NCBI GenBank assembly: GCA_944323485.1
Contig: CALUSR010000001.1
Coordinates: forward strand, 130,437 to 194,436
Source: Candidatus Gastranaerophilales bacterium
Lineage (GTDB): Bacteria; Cyanobacteriota; Vampirovibrionia; Gastranaerophilales; CAJFVJ01
Direction: 5' to 3'
DNA: 64,000 bases
Shown here one piece after another: positions 16,230 to 23,638 of the stretch (position 1 is the stretch's first letter; each line of letters opens with the position of its first letter). Under the pieces are notes generated by a model that worked only from the letters and a program-made list of their open reading frames with translations, was not told where the DNA came from and made no database searches. The position numbers and the translations under genes are program-made.

Positions 16230-17006
16230 TTATGACTCTATAAACACATTCATAAACTCCATATCATCATAATCTGTATAAGCGTGTTGAAAAAGATTAA
16301 TACCCGTTTCAATCCTTACCTCATTCAGCTCGCCGGGACGGATAAATCTCTTCGGAATACGGAGTTTTTGATTATCACCATTTATTTTAATCTCGCCGAT
16401 TTTTTTAGAATTCACAAAAATCTTCACAGGCGAACTGTAAGAATATCTGACATGACTTTGCCCGATTTTCACCGCTTCTTTAGTATCTATTCCGATAATT
16501 GAGCCTATTCGCAAAAACAACTTCTGTTTGCTCATAGCATTGCTTATTGCAAAATTTTTCCTGAAAATCGGACCACTGCTGCGAATACGAAAATCTCCCG
16601 CATTAGCGGAATTATCGGAATAATCATCATCACCAAGGTGGCACATCTGCGCATCAACAACAACCGTTTTTGCATCGCTCTTTTCTATCTGCAGCAAAAG
16701 CGGAGCAGCCAGAGCTTTCTCGGTAACCGTCATAGAAAAAGGTTTGTATCCGTCTTTCTTAACGGACATAATATACGGAGGCATCATCGACGCAGGAATA
16801 TTAAAACCTCCGGTCTGGTCAGTGACAGTATCAAAATTCTGAGCAGGCACACTAACTCTGGCATTCCCGACACCTGCTCCCGTTTCATGTTCTACTACGG
16901 TGTTTCTCTCAAGTTCACCTTGTTTCGAGACTTCGCCGGATAATTTTTCACCGAAGCCGCATAAATTAGAAAAAACTAAAATTAAAACAACTAGTATAAC
17001 TCTCAT
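16230..17006 (-). CDS. Secreted protein with carboxypeptidase-regulatory-like domain
   Basis: 258 residues. A signal peptide (MRVILVVLILVFSNLCGFG) starts it. Residues about 40-105 read as a CarboxypepD_reg-like beta sandwich: GNARVSVPAQNFDTVTDQTG, GFNIPASM, then VKKDGYKPFSM. The C-terminal half is beta-rich, with a pattern of alternating strands resembling a carbohydrate-binding or jelly-roll module (RIGSIIGIDTKEA, PVKIFVNSKKIGEI). It is probably periplasmic or exposed. Function unknown. GGAAA lies about 8 nt before the ATG. It is divergent from the large TPR gene. Confidence 0.75.
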   Translation of the reverse strand: MRVILVVLILVFSNLCGFGEKLSGEVSKQGELERNTVVEHETGAGVGNARVSVPAQNFDTVTDQTGGFNIPASMMPPYIMSVKKDGYKPFSMTVTEKALAAPLLLQIEKSDAKTVVVDAQMCHLGDDDYSDNSANAGDFRIRSSGPIFRKNFAISNAMSKQKLFLRIGSIIGIDTKEAVKIGQSHVRYSYSSPVKIFVNSKKIGEIKINGDNQKLRIPKRFIRPGELNEVRIETGINLFQHAYTDYDDMEFMNVFIES

Positions 17007-17140
17007 GACAAAATTTCCATTAATCAGGGTGTTTTTATTGTAATCATTTATTCGACTTTTTCCATTCCAAAACAGCGCTAAGTAAGAAGAGTTGTATTTA
17101 AGAAAATATTAACCCTTTGTTTAATTTATATATAAAATGC

Positions 17141-17169
17141 TTGACCTTTGCCGAGTTAACAGCCATAAT
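17141..17169 (+). promoter_or_regulatory. Sigma70-type promoter of TPR gene
   Basis: TTGACC (17141-17146), 17-nt spacer, CATAAT (17164-17169). The predicted transcript start near 17176 leaves a leader of about 29 nt containing AAGGAG at 17191-17196. Confidence 0.65.
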
Positions 17170-17204
17170 TTTTTCTATAAGAGCTTATTTAAGGAGTCAA
17201 AAAA

Positions 17205-19343
17205 ATTAATAAAAGAGTTCTTTTAACTGCCATTCTCTTAGGCGTTGGTATTACATCGAACATAGCATTCGGCATGGGAGCCGATGCTTATGAATATTAT
17301 CAAAAAGCACTGATTGCCGAAAAAAATCAGAAGATTGACGATGCAATTCTCTACACTCAAAGTGCATTAAACCTCGCCTCAAATGACGCACTCCTTCATA
17401 CAAAACTTGCCGGGCTTTACCAGCAAAAAGGTGATTGGGAAAAAGCGCTTAGAGAATACAAGTCAGCTCTTTCTTCAAATCCGAATGATGCTTTCGTCTA
17501 CATAAGCATAGGAAATATTCTGCAGCAGCATAGTGACTACAACGGTGCACTCAACGCTTACAATCAGGCAATGCGTCTATCAGAAGATTATAAATATAAT
17601 TATTTGAATATAGCTACGGTTAAAAGACTTCAGGGCAAATATGACGAAGCTGTAGACTACTACAGAAAATTTTTGATGTATTATCCTTCCCACACCGAAG
17701 CACGTGAGAGTCTTGCTATTATTTATTCTCATCAAAATAAACCTCTGCTTGCAAAAGAACAGTATGAATATATCTACAATACAGCTCCATCAAGTTTCAA
17801 GTCTTATTCAGGATACGGAAAAACTCTGCTCGATACAAACAATGTTGACCGTGCAATAGAAATTCTTAAAACAGCGATTGAATCAAACCCGAACGACGCC
17901 CAAACACATGGCAGCCTTGCAATGGCTTATGCAAGAAAGCAGGATGTCGTAAATGCGGAAAAAGAATTCCAAACAGCACTTACTCTTGCACCTGATGCTG
18001 ACAGCATCAGATACAATTATGCATCGTTCCTTGTCACTCAAAACAAGTGGGATAAAGCAAAAGAAAACTACAATATATGTCTTGCAAATAATCCAAAAAA
18101 TATAAATCTTCTCTATGATTTGGGTATGGTTTATCAAAAGCAAAACGACCATGCAAAAGCCATTGAAAACTTTGAAAAAGCTCTTCTTCAACAGCCTGAC
18201 AACGATGAAATCAAAAAGCAGCTGGCAAAAAGTTATCATCTGAACAGTCAATACCAAGAAGCGCTCAACATTTATCTGGCACTTCTTCCAAAAGACCCGA
18301 AAAATCCAAAACTTTTATACAATACAGCACTTGCATATCACTCGCTGCAAAATTATCCAGAGGCAATAAAATACTACTCTGAATCACTTGCAACAGAGCA
18401 GTCAGATCAGACAAAAAATGACCTTGTTCAGGCTTATGTATCTTATGGAAATGAATTTGCGGACAAAGAAGATTTCAAATCCGCTATAAAACAATACAAA
18501 AGTGCTGTAGCTCTGAACGAAAATGATTTTTATGCAAACTCTGGATTAGCAAATGCTTATTATAACCTCGGAATGAAAGACGAAGCTATCAGCAGTTATG
18601 AAAAAGCTATCGCCATTGAACCGACAAACAAACAGATTTATACAGAATACGGAGAAACTCTCAGCAAATTTAACATGACGGATGAAGCCGAGGGAGCTTT
18701 CAGAAAAGCTGTCGAACTTGATTCAACAAACACCGGAGGTTATATCGGTCTTGGAGATAATTTTGTATCACAAAAACTCTATGATAAAGCTCTTGTAGAA
18801 TACCAAAAAGCTCTTGATATAACTCCTGAAGACCCGATTATTTTGATAAAAATGGGGAACGTTTACAAAGATAAAGACAACAGCGAAAAAGCAATCGAAC
18901 TATACCAAAAAGCAATTGACTCTGACCCTGATAACACTGATGCGATGTTTAATATAGGTTCCGTGTTGATTGAGCAGGAAAAACTGGCAGAAGCAAAGAC
19001 GTATTACCAGAAAATAGTCGATATAAAACCTGATTTTGACTACACTTATTATGCCCTCGGAATTATTGAAGAAAAAGAGAAAAACTATCCAAAAGCCATA
19101 GAGTATTATCAAAAATTTATCTCAAGCACAAAAGATAAAGATAAACACAACAGCGTAAGCAAAAAAATAGAAGAGCTTGAAAAAACAATCAAATCACAGG
19201 AACTTTCAAAACAGCAGGAACAAACACAAACAAAACCTGAAGAACAACAAAAAGTTACGGTGCCTGATACGAAAAAAAATATTGAAGAACCGATACATGA
19301 AGAACTATCAACACCGCCGTCAACAACAGAATTTCTTGAATAA
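17205..19343 (+). CDS. Exported multi-TPR protein, apparent ATT start codon
   Basis: 712 residues if started at ATT 17205. AAGGAG (17191-17196) lies exactly 8 nt upstream. The 23 residues from ATT to the first in-frame ATG (17274) form a good signal peptide: NKRVLLTAILLGVGITSNIA then FG. No ATG, GTG or TTG occurs in frame between the stop at 17190 and 17274. The mature part holds about 16 TPR units of 34 residues (Ala at positions 8 and 20, Pro at 32, as in YNLGMKDEAISSYEKAIAIE), then a low-complexity Gln/Glu/Lys tail (about residues 660-712). It likely scaffolds protein complexes in the periplasm. The adjacent lipoprotein gene starts 2 bp after its stop. Confidence 0.85.
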   Translation: MNKRVLLTAILLGVGITSNIAFGMGADAYEYYQKALIAEKNQKIDDAILYTQSALNLASNDALLHTKLAGLYQQKGDWEKALREYKSALSSNPNDAFVYISIGNILQQHSDYNGALNAYNQAMRLSEDYKYNYLNIATVKRLQGKYDEAVDYYRKFLMYYPSHTEARESLAIIYSHQNKPLLAKEQYEYIYNTAPSSFKSYSGYGKTLLDTNNVDRAIEILKTAIESNPNDAQTHGSLAMAYARKQDVVNAEKEFQTALTLAPDADSIRYNYASFLVTQNKWDKAKENYNICLANNPKNINLLYDLGMVYQKQNDHAKAIENFEKALLQQPDNDEIKKQLAKSYHLNSQYQEALNIYLALLPKDPKNPKLLYNTALAYHSLQNYPEAIKYYSESLATEQSDQTKNDLVQAYVSYGNEFADKEDFKSAIKQYKSAVALNENDFYANSGLANAYYNLGMKDEAISSYEKAIAIEPTNKQIYTEYGETLSKFNMTDEAEGAFRKAVELDSTNTGGYIGLGDNFVSQKLYDKALVEYQKALDITPEDPIILIKMGNVYKDKDNSEKAIELYQKAIDSDPDNTDAMFNIGSVLIEQEKLAEAKTYYQKIVDIKPDFDYTYYALGIIEEKEKNYPKAIEYYQKFISSTKDKDKHNSVSKKIEELEKTIKSQELSKQQEQTQTKPEEQQKVTVPDTKKNIEEPIHEELSTPPSTTEFLE

Positions 19344-19345
19344 CC

Positions 19346-19762
19346 ATGAAAAAATTTTTGACCATTCTTATTCTTGTTTTTGCAGTATTTCTTGGAGGAT
19401 GTGACAGAGAAAAACCGGCCATTTTCTTTAGTTCGCACCCGATTGATAAAAACACCTTCAATCCTGATCAGGTTTCAAACAAAAACTTCTGGGTCGGGCA
19501 AAAAATTTATTTTCTTGTTTATTATCCGAAGGGCTTTCCGACAAACAGCATCAGACTACAGGTTATAACAAAAAAAGACGATGTAAAATTCTACGGAATA
19601 GATATCGTTCAAGTTCGGGATATCCCTGTCAAACAGGGCAGCATGATTTATAGAGGCTCATTCTGTTTGTACAAAAACAGTCTTCACTACCTCCGTGTAT
19701 TCTCGCCTGATGACTGGAATGTTCCGCTTGTTCAGGACTGGTTCTGGGTAAGAGAAAGCTGA
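19346..19762 (+). CDS. Small lipoprotein of unknown function
   Basis: 138 residues. A signal peptide ends in the lipobox LGGC (Cys about residue 19). The mature part is beta-strand-rich with several aromatic pairs (NFWVGQKIYFLVYYPKGF, DWFWVRES end), resembling small beta-sandwich lipoproteins, but I recognise no family. The ATG is 2 bp after the TPR stop and has no ribosome site of its own, so translation is probably coupled. That pairing suggests a joint envelope role with the TPR protein. Confidence 0.8.
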   Translation: MKKFLTILILVFAVFLGGCDREKPAIFFSSHPIDKNTFNPDQVSNKNFWVGQKIYFLVYYPKGFPTNSIRLQVITKKDDVKFYGIDIVQVRDIPVKQGSMIYRGSFCLYKNSLHYLRVFSPDDWNVPLVQDWFWVRES

Positions 19763-19851
19763 TTTTTATAACAAAATATTAAAACACCGACACCATCTGA
19801 CAAATTTTATAATTTTTCAACTTATAAACAAACATAACAAGAGGAAAAATT

Positions 19852-20532
19852 ATGCAAATCAGAAATGCAGCTTATTCATTCAACCAAACAAAAACAAACA
19901 TCACACCCCCCGCACAAAATACAATTCCTAATAAAGAAAATCAAATAAAGCTTACTTCATATCTTGATGTTCTTGCCTCTACCCGGAAAACACAGATAAA
20001 CTTCAGAGGACAAGAAGTACAAAGAATGTTCTCTTCATACAATGAATTTCTTCAAAAAGAAGCTACACTTCCGAACGGAGATAACTTTAACGGAATAATC
20101 GTTTTCTACAGCGATTATTATCCCGATAAAAAAACTTCAATAATCAAATATGAAAACGGGCATGCTATAGAGGACAATACCGGATGGAATAAAAACGGAG
20201 ATATATCAACATTAATAAAAAGCGGTCATGTTTTCCAGAAAAATGCAGAAACAGAAAATAATATATCTCAACAAATATTCTTCAAAGACTCTGACCCTGA
20301 AAAAACATCTTTATCAATTGAATACAACGCACAAGACGGACTCATCACAAGAATTGAAGAGAAGAATGATGTCTTTGGAGTAATGGGTATACACTCTTTC
20401 AACGATGATGGGTCTTTCTCAAAAAAAATCTATACCCCGGGCGGAATATGCTATGTAACAACAAGAGATAAAAGCGGATATATGAAAAAACATATAGAAA
20501 ACAGCCTGATGCAGGGGAAATATCCAAACTGA
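19852..20532 (+). CDS. Hypothetical protein with N-terminal INFRG motif
   Basis: 226 residues, no signal peptide or TM segment. The first 50 residues are polar and Asn/Thr/Lys-rich, ending in TQINFRGQEVQ; a short (V/I)(S/N)F(K/R)G motif after a disordered start is something I recall from many proteins of this lineage, but I cannot verify it here. The rest is rich in short beta repeats with Gly-Asp turns (PNGDNFNGIIVFYSDY, FNDDGSFSKKIYTPGG) resembling MORN- or YD-like strands. AGAGG precedes the ATG. Function unknown. Confidence 0.75.
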   Translation: MQIRNAAYSFNQTKTNITPPAQNTIPNKENQIKLTSYLDVLASTRKTQINFRGQEVQRMFSSYNEFLQKEATLPNGDNFNGIIVFYSDYYPDKKTSIIKYENGHAIEDNTGWNKNGDISTLIKSGHVFQKNAETENNISQQIFFKDSDPEKTSLSIEYNAQDGLITRIEEKNDVFGVMGIHSFNDDGSFSKKIYTPGGICYVTTRDKSGYMKKHIENSLMQGKYPN

Positions 20533-20545
20533 TAAAATGAAAAAC

Positions 20546-20578
20546 AAAAAAGGAGCGATTTAAAAATCGCTCCTTTTT
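20546..20578. terminator. Bidirectional terminator between hypothetical gene and rpmA
   Basis: AAAAAGGAGCGATT pairs with AATCGCTCCTTTTT around a 4-nt loop; A-runs and T-runs flank both sides, so it can serve the plus-strand gene at 19852 and rpmA on the minus strand. Confidence 0.85.
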
Positions 20579-20598
20579 CAAATAAACCTATAATCAGC

Positions 20599-20853
20599 TT
20601 ACACTTCATAGACACTGATTTGTCTTCTTGTTCTTCTGTAAGGTTCAAATTTTACCTGACCGTCAATTAACGCAAACAAAGTATCATCTGAGCCGATACC
20701 GACATTGTTGCCTGGGAAGAATTTTGTTCCTCTTTGACGAACCAAAATATTTCCGGCTTTAACAATTTCACCGCCGAATTTTTTGACGCCCAATCGTTGC
20801 GCTTCACTGTCACGACCGTTCTTTGATGAACCTACACCCTTCTTATGAGCCAT
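20599..20853 (-). CDS. rpmA: 50S ribosomal protein L27
   Basis: 84 residues. [20 protein letters not shown] is the L27 N-terminus, and its tail reaches the peptidyl transferase centre. There is no Firmicutes-type N-terminal extension needing Prp cleavage. It follows rplU by 34 nt, the universal rplU-rpmA pair, and ends before a bidirectional terminator. Confidence 0.97.
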   Translation of the reverse strand: MAHKKGVGSSKNGRDSEAQRLGVKKFGGEIVKAGNILVRQRGTKFFPGNNVGIGSDDTLFALIDGQVKFEPYRRTRRQISVYEV

Positions 20854-20887
20854 TTCTTTATATCTCCATTTTTATTTTTAAACTTAC

Positions 20888-21199
20888 TTACGCTTTTACA
20901 GAATCAATCATCACTCTTGTAAACTGTTGTCTGTGACCTTGTTTTCTTCTGTAACCTTTTTTGGCACGTTGTTTGTATACAAGAACTTTTTTAGCTTTAT
21001 CATTTTTCAAAACAGTTCCTGAAACTTTTGCTCCTTTGACATAAGGCTGACCAACAACTGATTTTTCGCCGTCTACAACCATCAAAACTTTGTCAAATTC
21101 GACTTTTTCACCTTCTTCTTTGTGAAGGAGTTCAAAGTCAACATAACGTCCTTCTTGAACTTGATATTGCTTTCCGCAGCATTCTATAATTACTAACAT
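20888..21199 (-). CDS. rplU: 50S ribosomal protein L21
   Basis: 103 residues, full L21 length. Starts MLVIIECCGKQYQVQEGRYV and ends with the Lys/Arg-rich RRKQGHRQQFTRVMI pattern that binds 23S rRNA domain II. The two consecutive Cys residues replace the more common sequence before GKQY. The 150-nt upstream region (21200-21353) may hold a leader, but I see no defined L21-leader hairpin. Confidence 0.96.
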   Translation of the reverse strand: MLVIIECCGKQYQVQEGRYVDFELLHKEEGEKVEFDKVLMVVDGEKSVVGQPYVKGAKVSGTVLKNDKAKKVLVYKQRAKKGYRRKQGHRQQFTRVMIDSVKA

Positions 21200-21422
21200 A
21201 TTCTCTTCCTTCTTTTTTTAGGGACCGTAGTTTCAAAAAACATTTTACGAACGGTTTACCTGTCTATTACATGCTTAACAATATTAACAGCCTCAAAAAT
21301 CCATGTCAATCATATTTTAACATCTCTTCAAAGTTTTTCCGCTCAATGATAATTTACAACTCAAGCAATTTTTTCATGCAAAAAACGTTTATATAAAAAG
21401 AAGAGATTTTTGAGGATAGAAT

Positions 21423-21572
21423 ATGTATCAGAGTTCTATGATAAAACATATAGTCAAATACGATGACTCGAAAGCAAACGATGAAAATACAAAAAGCTTG
21501 TTCAACATGCTCATGAAAATGTTTGATAAAAAGAATAATGATATCATTCAAAAAAAGCTAAGCTATCAATAA
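21423..21572 (+). CDS. Small Lys/Asp-rich ORF (49 aa)
   Basis: ATG at 21423 preceded by GAGGA with a 6-nt gap; 49 codons to TAA. The product is charged, with starts MYQSSMIKHIVKYDDSKAND, and a single likely helix at residues 25-45. No family recognised. The 3' end overlaps the convergent TIM-barrel gene by 29 bp. The ribosome site and AT-rich promoter-like sequence upstream are the only support, so it may be spurious. Confidence 0.4.
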   Translation: MYQSSMIKHIVKYDDSKANDENTKSLFNMLMKMFDKKNNDIIQKKLSYQ

Positions 21573-22305
21573 CTTGGTTTTCGCTGAACATCTCAAGCAC
21601 GTAATCTTTTACGGGGCTTGCCTTTAGCTGTTTAATAATCGATACAAAATCAAGAGTTCCCTCAGAAAATCCCTGATGTAAGTCAAAAATTCCGTCGTTA
21701 TTATGCATGTGAGTATGATGCAAATATTTGCCGAAAACTTTTATCCAGTTCTCAACCTGCACGTTTGAGGCAACATTGGCATGCCCGCAGTCCAAACACA
21801 ATTTCAAATTTGAGGACCCGACATCATCAACAACTTTCAACAAAAGTTCAGGCTCTGGCTCGCTTGTGTTTTCGATGACGGCTGTTATCCCCGCGCGCTC
21901 AAAATTCGATATAAACTCTGACCAGAAACATATCTGTGATGATACAAATCTTTCTTTGTAATCAGCCATCTTATTTGTCAAATCATAACCCGAGTGGAAA
22001 ACAACAGTGTGTGCGCCAAGTTTCTCTGCTATTCTCAAAGACTGCAAAAAACGTCTTCTTGATATTTCAACAATCGCCCTGTCTTTGCATATAACGCTCA
22101 ACCCTGAAAAAAATCCATGCAGACTGATTTTATTCGGAAAATGTTTCAAAACTGACGAATAATACTCCAAATATTCATCATATTTTTCATCCATAAGAGC
22201 AATCTTGCCAAAGCGGCTTATCTCAAGATTCAGCCCCATATCAGAAGCAATTGCTGCACTGTCTTTTATATCATCTTTCAAAGAAGAAGATAAATATATA
22301 TCCAT
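21544..22305 (-). CDS. Sugar phosphate isomerase/epimerase-like TIM barrel (AP endonuclease 2 superfamily)
   Basis: 253 residues. Xylose-isomerase-like barrel features in order: HGFFSGLS at strand 2-3, HTVVFHSGYD, a Glu in VIENTSEPEPELL, LDCGHANV (metal-binding Asp/His), HTHMHNNDGIFDLH, and a closing Glu in VLEMFSE. The Glu-Asp-His-Glu set fits divalent metal coordination. Members isomerise sugars or sugar phosphates or act on abasic DNA; the length and lack of DNA-binding loops favour a sugar role. Stands alone; the gene upstream is the REC-GGDEF protein. Confidence 0.8.
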   Translation of the reverse strand: MDIYLSSSLKDDIKDSAAIASDMGLNLEISRFGKIALMDEKYDEYLEYYSSVLKHFPNKISLHGFFSGLSVICKDRAIVEISRRRFLQSLRIAEKLGAHTVVFHSGYDLTNKMADYKERFVSSQICFWSEFISNFERAGITAVIENTSEPEPELLLKVVDDVGSSNLKLCLDCGHANVASNVQVENWIKVFGKYLHHTHMHNNDGIFDLHQGFSEGTLDFVSIIKQLKASPVKDYVLEMFSENQVIDSLAFFE

Positions 22306-22363
22306 ATCAAGCCTTCATTAATTCTGCCTATGTTTAGATATTACTCCAAAATATCAAAACATG

Positions 22364-23626
22364 CTAATTCAAAATAACATCGCTTTTGACCGTTTCTGTT
22401 TTTTTCGCAGCAACAAGTTTATCAAACTCAAAAGCTAGATTATCAAGCATCTTCAAAAGATTATCAGACGTAAAGTCCTTCATATCTATCTTTGTATAAT
22501 TATGCGACGCAAGACCGTTTTTGAAATAAATTGTCTCCATCGAAATCTTTGACCTGCCGTTATAATAAATTTTCAAAACAGCTTCCTCCTCAGACTTTAT
22601 GTTCTTGATGGAAAAATAGCTCTTTGAAAATGTAATATAATTATCAATGCTTACATTTGTTTCATACTTTGACTCAAAAGACTCTTTTGCTTTCAAAAAC
22701 GACGGTTCAAGAGCACTTTTGATTTTTCGTGAATACAGCTTGGTAAAAATTTTATAATCCTTTTCATGAGCAGGCTGAGCATCTTCATCATCAAACTTAT
22801 CGGTGATTACAATGTTATTGCCGATAATCGAAGCCTCTTTCAACGCCTTGAGAGCTTTCTTGCTCAATTCTTCAAAAGACATCTTCGGCTCATACTCACA
22901 TGCCCCTGCGCTCAGTTTTGTGTTCTTATCAAGAAGATTTTTTATTTTCTTATAAACCTTATATGCCCCTCCAATCAAAGTTTCAGGAAGCAGGACATAA
23001 AAAATATTCGACGAAATTTGACCTATGATATCATTCTGGCGTGTTGAATTTTTGAGTATCGCAAAAATATCATCATCCCCTTCAAAGGATAATGCCATAA
23101 AAGCTGCAGGATAATCATACTTTTTCGAAAACTCGAGTTCGTTCTCAAATACCCTCTCAACATAATTTGGAGTAACTACATCATTCTCAAATTTTATATC
23201 AAGATTTTTCAAAAGACGCGTCTGCTTGCTTAAGTTATAAAAATCCTGACGTTTTTTCAGGTATAAATCAACATTCGCCTTTAGCTGATAGTCTTTTATC
23301 GTGAAGTTGAAACAGTTATCAGCACCGGATTCAAAATATTTTTTTATTAATTCCTCATCAGCCGTCTTTGTTATAAATACCATAGGTATATTTGAGAGAA
23401 CAGAATCTCTTTTTATCTGGCGGCACATATCGCAGGCATCATCAGCTCTGTCATCTCCAAAGATAAATACACAGCATGGAAAAAACTTTTTTATCAAATC
23501 AAAAGAACCGTCATATTCAACATCTTTAATGCTGTCAATTTCTCTAAGCAGCTTCAGCTTTGATTTGAATGCAACAATATCTCCGGAATTTTCCCCCACC
23601 AAAAGCAATGTTATATTATTCTGCAT
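22364..23626 (-). CDS. Response-regulator-like protein with degenerate GGDEF domain
   Basis: 420 residues. Residues 1-125 form a REC-like domain (TLLLVGENSGDIVAF start; CVFIFGDD in place of the phosphoacceptor strand; PMVFITKTADEE switch region). Residues about 155-290 align with a diguanylate cyclase fold, but the active-site loop reads GQISSNIFYVLLPET where GGDEF should be, so cyclase activity is very unlikely. The last 120 residues are a separate alpha/beta part with no recognised family. AAAGG lies 8 nt before the ATG. It may be a c-di-GMP-blind signalling scaffold. It lies 12 bp downstream of the GH57 gene. Confidence 0.75.
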   Translation of the reverse strand: MQNNITLLLVGENSGDIVAFKSKLKLLREIDSIKDVEYDGSFDLIKKFFPCCVFIFGDDRADDACDMCRQIKRDSVLSNIPMVFITKTADEELIKKYFESGADNCFNFTIKDYQLKANVDLYLKKRQDFYNLSKQTRLLKNLDIKFENDVVTPNYVERVFENELEFSKKYDYPAAFMALSFEGDDDIFAILKNSTRQNDIIGQISSNIFYVLLPETLIGGAYKVYKKIKNLLDKNTKLSAGACEYEPKMSFEELSKKALKALKEASIIGNNIVITDKFDDEDAQPAHEKDYKIFTKLYSRKIKSALEPSFLKAKESFESKYETNVSIDNYITFSKSYFSIKNIKSEEEAVLKIYYNGRSKISMETIYFKNGLASHNYTKIDMKDFTSDNLLKMLDNLAFEFDKLVAAKKTETVKSDVILN

Positions 23627-23638
23627 TTGAAATACCTT

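Noticed and set aside
21200-21353. L21 leader RNA before rplU
   Set aside because: AT-rich with no defined hairpin that I could match to the Rfam-type L21 leader.
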